Below are positions 1-8,698 of a DNA stretch of 41,057 bases, piece after piece (the first letter of the stretch is position 1; every line of letters starts with the position of its first letter). The stretch is from Gammaproteobacteria bacterium. GTDB lineage: Bacteria; Pseudomonadota; Gammaproteobacteria; Pseudomonadales; Halieaceae. A model generated the notes under the pieces. That model ran no database searches, was not told the DNA's origin, and worked only from the letters and a program-made list of their open reading frames with translations. A program made the translations under genes and the position numbers. Location: assembly GCA_030426545.1 (NCBI GenBank), contig JAUHYL010000035.1:1-41057 (forward strand), written 5' to 3'.

Positions 1-1308
1 CTCGGCGAGAAAATCCGCCTTCGCCTTGAGGAAGGCCAGTTGCCCTTTCGCATAGCTGTGCCACTGCACCAGCGAAACGATCAGGCTGCTCTTGCCACTG
101 GGCAGGCGCAGATTGCTGCTTTCGCGTGCCAGAAACTCCGCCGAGTGTTGTGCGCGTTCAGCATCCGGGTCGGTAAAGACGACCCAGAAATGGTCGTCAA
201 TGACGTTCAGCGCTACCTGACCACGGCATACGGGACCTTTGATGAAACCCATGATGGTGAACTGCGCCTCGTCGAGCATGAACTTGTAGCGCGCTATTTG
301 CGGTAGAGCGCGGAAGGCCACGAAGGGATTGGAGGCGACCCTGGTGGCGTAGGAGGGCAGTTCACTCACCGTGTAATCGGGCTGCAGAAACAACTCGGTC
401 CAGCGCTGCATGCGTTTGCTATCCAGCGCGTAGGGCATGTGGCGTTTGTCGACGACGGCGGCCTGCAGCGGCTGCAACCGGTAATAGAATTTCTTCTCGC
501 CCGGTGAGTCGTAGGGGCGTCGTGTGGCGATAATCTCGACAGCCTGGCCCGGCGGTGTGTGTGAGCGCACCATTCGGTAGTAGCCGCTGTTGCTGTGCAA
601 CTCCGGAAAATAGAGATTGCCGATGAACAGGTGCTCGTAGATATAGCGCGACATCAGCTGTGCTTTCAGGCTGCTGCCATTGAAGAATGCCTCCCAGCGC
701 GCAACCGTTGCCAGTTCGTCTGCGGTGGCCGGCGCTGTCTCACTGCCGGGGGCGCCATCCAACAGCCAGTCCTTCAGGGTGCGGTATTTCTCTGTATCCA
801 GTGCGGGCAGGGCGTAGGGCATGCCCCAGAGGGGATAGTTGTCTGCGTAGGTCCCGAATTCTTCCTGCTTCACGCATTGTTGGTCACGATCCAGGCTGAG
901 GTCGAAGGACTTCGGCAGCCGCTCGCCGGTGGGCAGGGGGTGTTGTTGTTTGAGTTCCAGCATGCGGTAAAGCACGCTTTGCTCCGAGTCGGCGCCATCC
1001 ACGACAGGATAAAAGCCTTTCTCACGCCAGCTTTCGATGCTCTGCGCGTCCTCGAACAGGCGCGTCAGGCTGGCGGTGCGCAGCCGCGTACCGTCGTAAA
1101 CCTTTTCCTTACTGGCGCCACGGCGCAACCCTGCCCACGCATCCAGCTTTAGCTGGCAGGGCGCGTCGTAGCAGCCATGGCAGACCACACAACGACGCTC
1201 GACAATCTCCTTCACCCCCGGCGGGTAATCCTCGGCCGCCAGGGCGGGTGTGGACAGTACGGCGAGCAGCAGCGTGATTGGGAGCAGTAGTACGTGAATG
1301 GCAGGCAT
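1..1308 (-). CDS. cti: Fatty acid cis/trans isomerase (partial, 3' end outside window)
   Basis: The first 436 codons are present and the frame is still open at the window edge. The protein starts with a Sec signal peptide (about residues 1-25, ending in PALAA), so it should act in the periplasm. Residues 40-55 read CVVCHGCYDAPCQLKL, a c-type haem site (C40, C43, H44) in the form typical of Cti. Known family members isomerise cis-unsaturated membrane fatty acids to trans without shifting the double bond, a rapid response to solvents and heat. Cti proteins are usually about 750 residues, so roughly 40 percent is missing here. The gene is divergent from the MpaB-like oxygenase gene, with a 208-base gap. 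The ATG at 1308 is the only start that keeps the signal peptide. Confidence 0.93.
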   Translation of the reverse strand, partial: MPAIHVLLLPITLLLAVLSTPALAAEDYPPGVKEIVERRCVVCHGCYDAPCQLKLDAWAGLRRGASKEKVYDGTRLRTASLTRLFEDAQSIESWREKGFYPVVDGADSEQSVLYRMLELKQQHPLPTGERLPKSFDLSLDRDQQCVKQEEFGTYADNYPLWGMPYALPALDTEKYRTLKDWLLDGAPGSETAPATADELATVARWEAFFNGSSLKAQLMSRYIYEHLFIGNLYFPELHSNSGYYRMVRSHTPPGQAVEIIATRRPYDSPGEKKFYYRLQPLQAAVVDKRHMPYALDSKRMQRWTELFLQPDYTVSELPSYATRVASNPFVAFRALPQIARYKFMLDEAQFTIMGFIKGPVCRGQVALNVIDDHFWVVFTDPDAERAQHSAEFLARESSNLRLPSGKSSLIVSLVQWHSYAKGQLAFLKAKADFLAE

Positions 1309-1516
1309 GTAATTTGTCGGCAGCGTGAGAGGGGGGTGGGGTGGTCGCAGCGTTCGGTGCTGCTTCGACGGCCAATGTAACCGGCTGAGTGCGCCGATAC
1401 AAGCGTCTGGCGCACAGCCTCGGTGGCCCATGCCCGGTGCACCAGCGTTTGCCGGGTACATTGACAATTCGGTCAGGTCAGATACTTTGAGGGGATAATT
1501 CCAAGAGAGAATACCC

Positions 1517-2872
1517 ATGCCTCCAGCGCAGACCGCGCTCTACGCACCCGACGTGTTGGCACAGCAGAGCGATATCCCGGAGATTTACGGCAGCATTGAT
1601 TTTGGGGTGTTGCCGGAGCGCTATGTCTGCGGGGCTGATGTCAGCCACAAACTCCCCTCGCGCTACAAGACCTATGCAGAACGCGCCCTGGCTGACCCTG
1701 TCCGGGTAGAGCGGGTGCGCAACTATACGATGATGGGAGACCGCGTGGCCGATGCCTACGCCGCGCTGATTCCGAAGTACGGCTTCCGGGAGCTTGTGTC
1801 CATGTTGGAGCAGGCCTGTGAAGAGGGTGTCGAAGCCGTGCCCAACGCGCCACCGGAGCTGGCGGCTTTCATTCAGGCAATGGAGGCAACGCCCGACTGG
1901 GTGAACATGGCACTGGTGGAGGAGGGCGCGCGCCAGGAGCGCCTGCCACTGGCATTGATCTCCCCGTTTGCGATTCGCGGCGCATTTGTTGCGACGTTCA
2001 TGAACAAGTACACCGCGCTCCCCATGACGATGACCGGCACCCTGTCTGACGCCAAGTCCGCCCGCCGTGTATTCGAAACAGCGAGCTTCTTCACCGCCAC
2101 GGCCATGCCCGGTTCGCTGGACCGGTTCGGCGCGGGCTTCCGCGCGGCGGCCAAGGTACGGCTGATGCACTCCATGGTGCGATTCAATATTATGCAGAGT
2201 GGCAAGTGGGATTCGGCGACCTATGGCGTTCCCATACCCCAGGTTGACCAGATGCCAGCGGGGCTGATCGGCGTTTTCCTGTTGTCTTTTCAGCTACTGG
2301 CCAAAGGCAAGACTGAGTTTACGCCAGCACAGCGTGCGCGAGTTGAGCATGCCCGCTACCGCTGTTTTCTGCTCGGCCTGCCGCAGGAGCTGCTGGGTGA
2401 AACGCCGCTGGAAATCGTCGACCTGATGATGGCGCGAACCTTGTCCCTGCGCGAAGAGTTTGATGATGAAACCTGCGGCGAGCTGGTGCGTGGCACCATG
2501 CAGGCCGAACTGTTCAATGAGCCGTCTGTACGCGGGCGAATGCACCGCTGGATGGAGCGTGGCTTCTCCAAGTTCTTTTTCATACGCAACTTCTGTGAGG
2601 GCAAGGTCTCCAGGGCGGCACAAATCGGTGTGGCCTACACGCTCAGGGACAGGCTGGCTGCCGCGGTTGCAATGGGCGTGATCTTCGCCAGTGTGAGCGG
2701 TTACAAGGCCGGCATGCAATTACCCGGCGTTCGAGGCGTGCTCGATCGCAAGCTGGTGCAGAGGCTTGCCACGCTGTTGGAGCAGTACGGTCACGCAGAT
2801 TTCATTACGGATCCGGCGCAGTACAAGCTTGCTCGTTCGAGCGCCGGTGCCAAGTCGTTGGCAGCCGAATAG
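1517..2872 (+). CDS. MpaB/Lcp-type (DUF2236) oxygenase family protein
   Basis: A 451-residue protein of the ER-bound oxygenase MpaB / rubber oxygenase Lcp catalytic-domain family. The family hallmark is around residues 215-245, where an Arg/His-rich helix (RLMHSMVRFN) is followed by W and the GVPIPQVDQ segment; in Lcp the corresponding region holds the haem-ligand His. Lcp cleaves polyisoprene with O2 and fungal MpaB cleaves a prenyl chain, but most bacterial members have no assigned substrate. No signal peptide is seen, so a cytoplasmic or membrane-associated location is likely. It is convergent with the large oxidoreductase gene (25-base gap) and divergent from cti. The family is well supported; the substrate is unknown. 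Confidence 0.8.
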   Translation: MPPAQTALYAPDVLAQQSDIPEIYGSIDFGVLPERYVCGADVSHKLPSRYKTYAERALADPVRVERVRNYTMMGDRVADAYAALIPKYGFRELVSMLEQACEEGVEAVPNAPPELAAFIQAMEATPDWVNMALVEEGARQERLPLALISPFAIRGAFVATFMNKYTALPMTMTGTLSDAKSARRVFETASFFTATAMPGSLDRFGAGFRAAAKVRLMHSMVRFNIMQSGKWDSATYGVPIPQVDQMPAGLIGVFLLSFQLLAKGKTEFTPAQRARVEHARYRCFLLGLPQELLGETPLEIVDLMMARTLSLREEFDDETCGELVRGTMQAELFNEPSVRGRMHRWMERGFSKFFFIRNFCEGKVSRAAQIGVAYTLRDRLAAAVAMGVIFASVSGYKAGMQLPGVRGVLDRKLVQRLATLLEQYGHADFITDPAQYKLARSSAGAKSLAAE

Positions 2873-2897
2873 CGAAGCAGTAGCTTTAGCAATACTG

Positions 2898-5800
2898 CTA
2901 CTCAAGCAGCTTCAGTTGCTCGCGGTAGCGCTGAATATTGCCTTCCTTGATATGCCCGAAACCACGGATCATGTCTGGCAGCTGGGCGCGGCGCACCATT
3001 TCGTCGTAGTTGTCGCTGTCCAGTTGCTGCAGCCAATCCCGTAGCAGCTCGCGATACTCGATGATCAGCGCGCGTTCGGTGCGTCGCTCCGCGCTGAAGC
3101 CAAAAGGATCCAGCGGTGTCCTGCGCAGCCACTTCAGCCTGGCCAGTACCTTGAACGCTGGACGAATCCATGGGCCAAAAGCGCGCTTGCGCAGGTGGCC
3201 CGTCACCGGATCGCGCGGCGCCAGCAGCGGCGGCGCCAGGTGATGACGGATAGCCACGGGACCGTCAAATTGGTCGCGCAAGTTGTCGATGAAGTCACCC
3301 GTGGTGTGCAGGCGCGCCACCTCGTACTCATCCTTGTACGTCATCAGTTTTGCCAGGTTGTCGACTACTGCCCTGCTCAGACGCTCGCTGCCGTCACCGT
3401 GTTTTTCGTCAGCCGACCTTGCCGCAGTTATAACGTCCAGGTATTCCTCGGCCCAGGCCTCGTCCTGGTAGTCACGCAGCCGGGCGCGCTGGAAATCAAT
3501 GCGCTGCGCTAACGACTCGACCGGGGTCCTGACCGTTGACTGCTCCGTGTATTTCAGTACCTGCGCCGGATCGGTTGCATAGAGTCTGCCAAGTCGCAGT
3601 GCATTCAGATTGAACTCAACCGCTACGCCGTTCAGGCGAATGGCCTGTTGCAGTGCGCCCAGCGAAATAGGCAACAGGCCGCGCTGTAGCGCGACGCCCA
3701 GTAGGAACATATTGCCACCGATCGCGTCGCCGAGCAGTCGGGTGGCGATGCGGTTGGAATCCACCAGTTCCACCTGTGCTTCACCCGCGATGCGGGACAG
3801 TTCGAAATGCGGTGCGCTCAGGTCAACTGGCGCGAGGGAGTCGAGTGCGAGCACCGCGTTTGGCACCACCTGCGCCTGTGCGATCACTCGGGTGTGGCCC
3901 GGGCGAATGGAGGCGGCCGGATCGGCAGCCAGCGCTGCCATGGCGTCAAATGCCAGCATCATATCCGCCTCGCCTGGCCCGATTCTGGCCGACAGGATGG
4001 CGTCGCGGTCACGACCTATACGCAAATGGCTGAACACGGCCCCGCCTTTTTGCGACAGGCCTGTCATGTCGAAACACGTAGCCAACTGTCCGTCTATCAT
4101 TGCTGCCATGGACATAACCGCGCCGATGGTGACCACGCCGGTACCGCCGATGCCGGTGATCATGCAACCGAAACCGTCCTCCAGCGCAAGCTGCTCTGGT
4201 ATTGGCGGCTCTGCGCGCAACGCCTGTGGCAGGGAGAGCGCATTGCGTTTTTTCAGGTCTGCACCTTCGACGGTAACGAAGGAAGGGCAGAAGCCCTTCA
4301 GGCAGCTATAATCCTTGTTGCAGCTTGACTGATCTATCTGGCGCTTGCTGCCCAGTGGCGTTTCCAGCGGGTAGATGCTCATGCAGGTCGACTGCACGCT
4401 GCAATCACCACAGCCTTCGCATACCTGCGGGTTTATGAATACGCGCTTTAGCGGGTCGGGGAATTCGCCGCGTTTGCGGCGTCGACGTTTTTCCGCCGCG
4501 CAGGTTTGCTCATACAAGAGCAGGCTGACGCCCGGCACCTTGCGCAGGTCGCGCTGCAGCGCGTCGAGATCATCCCTGTGGTGGATGGTGACTCCCGCGG
4601 CGAGTTGGCTGCCGCTGTGGTAGTGCTCGGGGTAGTCGCTTACCAGCGCAATCCGGCGGACGCCCTCTGCCGCTACCTGGTGCGTGATCTGTGCCACAGA
4701 TAGCGGCCCGTCGATGGGCTGGCCACCTGTCAGCGCCACTGCATCGTTGTACAACAGCTTGTACGTAATATTGACGCCTGCCGCCACCGCGGCGCGGATC
4801 GCCATCAGGCCCGAGTGGTAATAGGTGCCGTCGCCCAGGTTCTGGAATACGTGCTGTGTCGCGGTGAAGGGCGCCGCGCCTATCCACGTCGCACCCTCAC
4901 CGCCCATGTGCGTGGCGGTTCGGGTATCGTCGCGGAAGCTCATCGTCATGCCATGACAGCCGATTCCTGCCTGGGCGATGCTGCCCTCGGGAACGCGCGT
5001 TGATGTATTGTGCGGGCAGCCGGAACAGAAAAAAGGTACGCGTTTGGCAAGGGGTGAGGGCTGTTGTCCGGTTGCGGGAGCGGGTAGGCGCTCAGCCGCA
5101 GCGGGCAGTGTCACGCCCAGTGCCTGCAGGCGATCGCACAGCGCGCGCGCAATCGTCAGTGTATCGAGCTGCACATCTGCCGGCAGCAGCGGCCTGCCGT
5201 CGGCAGATTGTTTGCCGGACAGTGCCGGTCGCTCATCCATCGAGTAGAGCACCCGCGCCGCCTGCTCCTCCAGAAAGGGGCGTTTCTCCTCGACGAATAG
5301 CAGCTCGTCATAGCCTGCGGCGAACTCGCGTATTCCCTCGGCTTCCAACGGCCAGATCATGCCCACCTTGTACAGACCGATGCCAAGCTCGCTGGCATCT
5401 GCGTTACCGAGGCCCAGCGTGCGCAGCGCCATCCTTACATCGAGGTAGGACTTGCCCGCGGTGACCACGCCAAGGCGACGTGTCTTGCCGTGAAACTCCG
5501 CGCGGTCCAGCCGATTCGCCCGGGCGAAAGCGCGCGCCGCGGGTAGGCGCTGGCGCTGGGTGGTTACATCGTCGGCTGCGGGCGCGAAGTGATTGCGGCG
5601 GAAATGTACCGCGCCGGGATCATGGTCGGGGAGGGTGATCGCCGGGTCTGGTATGTCGATGGTTTCGGTGCGTTCGACGCTTTCGTTGACGGTTTTCATG
5701 CTTGCCCAGCAACCGGCATAACGCGATAGGGCAAAGCCCAACAGACCAAACTCGATAATTTCATCGACCGTCGCCGGATACAGTACCGGCACGGAACAGG

Positions 5801-6296
5801 ACGCCATTGCCTGCTCGCTCTGGTGTGCCACGGTGGACGACTTGCCCGGGTGATCGTCGCCAAACACGATCAGCACACCGCCATTGGGATGAGTGCCGGA
5901 ATAGTTGCCGTGCTTGATGGGATCCAGTGAGCGGTCAACTCCCGGACCCTTGCCATACCAGATGCCGAATACGCCATCGACGTTGGATTTTTCGTAGTTG
6001 TCCAGTTGCTGCGTGCCCCAGACTGCCGTTGCTGCGAGATCTTCGTTCACGCCGGGCTGGAAACGGATGTTGTGCTCTGTCAAAAACTCACGCGCCTGCC
6101 ATAGCGCACTATCGTAGCCGCCAATGGGAGAACCGCGGTAGCCGCTGATGAAACCCGCTGTGTTGAGCCCGGCCGCGCGGTCACGCAATTGCTGCATTAT
6201 CGGCAGCCGCACCAGCGCCTGCACACCGGTGAGCATAATGCGTCCGGAGCGCGCCGTGTATTTATCATTGATGGAGATTGCGGGTGTGCTGGTCAT
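2898..6296 (-). CDS. Indolepyruvate:ferredoxin oxidoreductase family protein (fused IorA-IorB type)
   Basis: A 1132-residue single-chain 2-oxoacid:ferredoxin oxidoreductase. The N-terminal third is the pyrimidine-binding half (start GVQALVRLP, then SGYRGSPIGGYD). The middle carries the TPP-binding segment NLGDGTYYHS...LLYND. A cysteine-rich ferredoxin-like segment follows (CEGCGDC, then a CNKDYSCLKGFC stretch). The gamma-like domain (GIGGTGVVTIG) comes next, with a helical C-terminal extension. Family members oxidatively decarboxylate aryl-pyruvates or branched 2-oxoacids to acyl-CoA in aromatic amino acid catabolism and reduce ferredoxin. In aerobic proteobacteria this fused form is common and often has unproven substrate specificity. 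It appears to be a stand-alone gene. The ATG at 6296 fits the family N-terminus. Confidence 0.9.
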   Translation of the reverse strand: MTSTPAISINDKYTARSGRIMLTGVQALVRLPIMQQLRDRAAGLNTAGFISGYRGSPIGGYDSALWQAREFLTEHNIRFQPGVNEDLAATAVWGTQQLDNYEKSNVDGVFGIWYGKGPGVDRSLDPIKHGNYSGTHPNGGVLIVFGDDHPGKSSTVAHQSEQAMASCSVPVLYPATVDEIIEFGLLGFALSRYAGCWASMKTVNESVERTETIDIPDPAITLPDHDPGAVHFRRNHFAPAADDVTTQRQRLPAARAFARANRLDRAEFHGKTRRLGVVTAGKSYLDVRMALRTLGLGNADASELGIGLYKVGMIWPLEAEGIREFAAGYDELLFVEEKRPFLEEQAARVLYSMDERPALSGKQSADGRPLLPADVQLDTLTIARALCDRLQALGVTLPAAAERLPAPATGQQPSPLAKRVPFFCSGCPHNTSTRVPEGSIAQAGIGCHGMTMSFRDDTRTATHMGGEGATWIGAAPFTATQHVFQNLGDGTYYHSGLMAIRAAVAAGVNITYKLLYNDAVALTGGQPIDGPLSVAQITHQVAAEGVRRIALVSDYPEHYHSGSQLAAGVTIHHRDDLDALQRDLRKVPGVSLLLYEQTCAAEKRRRRKRGEFPDPLKRVFINPQVCEGCGDCSVQSTCMSIYPLETPLGSKRQIDQSSCNKDYSCLKGFCPSFVTVEGADLKKRNALSLPQALRAEPPIPEQLALEDGFGCMITGIGGTGVVTIGAVMSMAAMIDGQLATCFDMTGLSQKGGAVFSHLRIGRDRDAILSARIGPGEADMMLAFDAMAALAADPAASIRPGHTRVIAQAQVVPNAVLALDSLAPVDLSAPHFELSRIAGEAQVELVDSNRIATRLLGDAIGGNMFLLGVALQRGLLPISLGALQQAIRLNGVAVEFNLNALRLGRLYATDPAQVLKYTEQSTVRTPVESLAQRIDFQRARLRDYQDEAWAEEYLDVITAARSADEKHGDGSERLSRAVVDNLAKLMTYKDEYEVARLHTTGDFIDNLRDQFDGPVAIRHHLAPPLLAPRDPVTGHLRKRAFGPWIRPAFKVLARLKWLRRTPLDPFGFSAERRTERALIIEYRELLRDWLQQLDSDNYDEMVRRAQLPDMIRGFGHIKEGNIQRYREQLKLLE

Positions 6297-6450
6297 GCAA
6301 GCTGCCTCGTTCCGGCCAGTCGCGAAAGATTACCCCAGTTGGCTCATGAATGCTCAGTTACAAGCCATGACAAATGGTCAGCGAGGGTTCTCAGGCTGTT
6401 GTCCACGGAGTAGATTGTGCAGCGTTGGCAATCATCAACAGGGGATGAAC

Positions 6451-6984
6451 ATGAACGTAATACGCTATCACCCGCTTCTGGTCGCGCTACACTGGCTGGT
6501 AGCCTTTGGTGTCGTCGGCGGTCTCGTGTTTGGCGGTCTGGTGCTGGAGGACATGCCCAACGACGCCGCGAAACTTCAGCCGCTGGCTGCACACATGTTG
6601 GTTGGTATGACCATCGGCGTACTGATGCTGCTGCGGTTAGTGACACGCTTCACAACGCAGCGACCCCCGCGCGCCCTCACGGGCAATCGATTACTGGATG
6701 CGCTGTCCAGGGTTTCACACTTCCTGATGTACGTGCTTGTATTGTGCATGGTATCCACAGGGCTTGGTGTTGCTGCGATGGCGGGGCTGTTCGATATTGT
6801 GCTCGCGGGTTCCGGTCAGCCGCTGCCCGCAGACTTCCACGAGTTTCCTCCGCATGCCGGACACGGCCTGTTTGCCAGCCTGCTGGCCGCTCTGTTGTTG
6901 CTGCACATTGCAGGCGCGCTTTACCACCAGTTTGTTCTCAAAGACGGTCTGTTTCGCCGCATGTGGTTTGGCAGGCGCCACTAG
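6451..6984 (+). CDS. Cytochrome b561 family protein
   Basis: A 177-residue four-helix membrane protein of the bacterial b561 (CybB-like) family. Conserved histidines lie in or beside the helices: H14 (ALHW), H48 (LAAHMLVGM), VSHFLMYV, and the C-terminal LLLHIAGALYHQF. These give the usual two haem-b sites. The family oxidises ubiquinol or passes electrons to periplasmic acceptors, including superoxide. I chose the ATG at 6451 because AGGGG at 6440-6444 lies 6 bases upstream; an in-frame ATG at 6445 is the alternative. The longer upstream frame contains no family sequence. The next gene begins 29 bases downstream, so the two are probably cotranscribed. Confidence 0.9.
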   Translation: MNVIRYHPLLVALHWLVAFGVVGGLVFGGLVLEDMPNDAAKLQPLAAHMLVGMTIGVLMLLRLVTRFTTQRPPRALTGNRLLDALSRVSHFLMYVLVLCMVSTGLGVAAMAGLFDIVLAGSGQPLPADFHEFPPHAGHGLFASLLAALLLLHIAGALYHQFVLKDGLFRRMWFGRRH

Positions 6985-7013
6985 CCATACACTGATAAAG
7001 AGGTTATCCAGCC

Positions 7014-7664
7014 ATGAACCGCGATGACAAAAAAATCCGCCTCGGAATGTTGTGCTTCGTCCTGTACGGCGTGATGGCCAGTATCGGTTTACCGCTGCGT
7101 GGGCCGGTGATCATACCGTCGCAAAACCCGGACCTCTGGGCCGAAGTTGCGCTGTTGCCGACGCACGATATCGCCTGGGCGCTGTTGTTGCCGGCGCTGG
7201 TTGTGCAACTGTTCGGGTTCATGGCCTTCTGGGGGTTTATGAAGGATCGCCCCGGCGGTGAATTGGCGTTCTGGGGTATGGTGCTGTCCATTTTCGGCAA
7301 CGGATTGTTTTTGCCCAGCACCGGCATTCTGGCGTTTGCTGATCCGCACACGGCGGCACTTTACCAGTCCGGTGCCACCGATGCGGCGCTGACCATTGCC
7401 AGCGCCGGCGTCTCCGGTGCGCTATCTGGCACGATTCTCGCGGGCTCGGGCATCCTCCTGCTCATCGGCTCCATCCTGATCGGGATCACACTGTGGAAGT
7501 CACCGCTGTTCCCGCGCTGGACAGCGGTCGTTTACGTGCTGCACGCCTTTGCACTCACGCTGGCAGTGACGATGTCCTACACAGTGGAGCGCCTGGGCGG
7601 CTTCGCCATTCTTGTCGTGGCCATCGTGTTGGCCAGGGTGGTGTGGAAAGAGACTGCCCGTTAG
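7014..7664 (+). CDS. Hypothetical integral membrane protein, about six helices
   Basis: A 216-residue, strongly hydrophobic protein with about six predicted transmembrane segments (near residues 10-27, 52-76, 84-108, 125-160 as two helices, and 170-210). I recognise no catalytic motif and can assign no specific family with certainty; the overall look is of small DUF-type multi-helix proteins. There is no cleavable signal peptide, so it should sit in the inner membrane. It follows the b561 gene closely and probably shares its transcript, which makes an electron-transfer accessory role possible but unproven. A hairpin lies just after the stop, between this gene and the convergent NmrA-like gene. 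Confidence 0.75.
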   Translation: MNRDDKKIRLGMLCFVLYGVMASIGLPLRGPVIIPSQNPDLWAEVALLPTHDIAWALLLPALVVQLFGFMAFWGFMKDRPGGELAFWGMVLSIFGNGLFLPSTGILAFADPHTAALYQSGATDAALTIASAGVSGALSGTILAGSGILLLIGSILIGITLWKSPLFPRWTAVVYVLHAFALTLAVTMSYTVERLGGFAILVVAIVLARVVWKETAR

Positions 7665-7674
7665 GCTGAGCCCC

Positions 7675-7706
7675 TCGGGTGTCCGCATCCGTAACGGAGA
7701 ACCCGA
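7675..7706. terminator. Hairpin between convergent genes, possible bidirectional terminator
   Basis: TCGGGT (7675-7680) pairs with ACCCGA (7701-7706), and inside it TCCG pairs with CGGA, leaving a nine-base loop. It occupies the 54-base space between two convergent genes. There is no T-tract on either strand, so intrinsic termination is uncertain. Confidence 0.4.
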
Positions 7707-7718
7707 TCAAAACGAAGG

Positions 7719-8672
7719 CTATGCCGCGTCGCCGTGATCGAATTCTTTCATGACCGGCGTGATCAGTTTTCCAAGCCCGTCTTTCATGGCCGCGATTTCC
7801 TCCGAGTCCGGATCCCAGAAATTACGGTAGTCCTCCAGGTACTGGCGCATTGTGGTCGGCGGCCGTCCCAGCAGTTGTTCGAGGGCGTCTGTTTGCGGCG
7901 CGTTCTTGCCAAAGCGGGTCAGGGTGTACACGATGACCATGAAGCCGTAGACGTCCCAGGTCAGGCCGCGCTTTCTCAGCCGATGCACGAAGCGCGGCAG
8001 GGATGGGTTGGTGTATTTTATCCGGCGCCCCGCGACCTCTGAAATCATTGCTTCCACGTCATGGTAGGAGAGCTGCTCCGGCCCCGTCAGCACGTAGGTT
8101 TTTCCTCTGTGCGGCTGCGGCTCGCGCATGATCTTGACCGCCACTTCGGCGACGTCGCGTGAGTCGATGAACGAAGTCACACCTTTGCCGGCAGGGACAA
8201 ACAACTCGTCGGAATCGGCGATATCCAGGGCGTGCGTGGTGATGTCGCGACTCAGGTTCTGCGCGAAGAAGGCCGCCTGCAGTATGGTGAACGGCACGCC
8301 GCATTCGCGCACCGCCTTCTCAACGTGGTAGTGCGGCACAAACTTGAGCTGGTCTGCATTCGGCACCGAGACGTAAATGATGTGCTGCACGCCCGCTTCA
8401 GCGGCCGCCTGCACAAATGGCGCCATCCATAAGCGCGCGGTCTTTGGATGGGGCAGGGGAAACAGCAGAAAGAGCACGCTCACCCCTTGCAGCGCGTCGT
8501 GCCAGGTCGACCGGTCACCAAAATTGAATTTCACGCGCGGCACATCCGCGCCGTACAGGCGCGTGATTTTTTCTGGCGTGTGCGCGGCAATACGAAAGTC
8601 CAGATCGGTCTGCATGAGCTGCTTGACCAGTTCGGTGCCGACATTGCCGTTCGGTCCTGTGACGAGAATCAT
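7719..8672 (-). CDS. NmrA-like NAD(P)-binding atypical SDR
   Basis: A 317-residue NAD(P)H-binding protein of the NmrA/atypical short-chain dehydrogenase group. The N-terminal Rossmann motif is TGPNGNVGTELV, close to the family GxxGxxG. The protein continues with the usual 'LFLLFPLP', 'YVSVPNAD' and 'HVEKAVRECGVPFTILQ' blocks. It lacks the YxxxK pair of classical SDRs, as expected for this group, which includes quinone reductases, redox sensors and isoflavone-reductase-like enzymes. The ATG at 8672 has AGGAG seven bases upstream; the longer upstream frame is non-homologous. It lies 26 bases after the acyl-CoA dehydrogenase gene and is the last gene of the kinase-ANTAR-dehydrogenase transcription unit. 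Substrate unknown. Confidence 0.85.
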   Translation of the reverse strand: MILVTGPNGNVGTELVKQLMQTDLDFRIAAHTPEKITRLYGADVPRVKFNFGDRSTWHDALQGVSVLFLLFPLPHPKTARLWMAPFVQAAAEAGVQHIIYVSVPNADQLKFVPHYHVEKAVRECGVPFTILQAAFFAQNLSRDITTHALDIADSDELFVPAGKGVTSFIDSRDVAEVAVKIMREPQPHRGKTYVLTGPEQLSYHDVEAMISEVAGRRIKYTNPSLPRFVHRLRKRGLTWDVYGFMVIVYTLTRFGKNAPQTDALEQLLGRPPTTMRQYLEDYRNFWDPDSEEIAAMKDGLGKLITPVMKEFDHGDAA

Positions 8673-8698
8673 GATGGAGCTCCTGTAGTGAATCCGAT

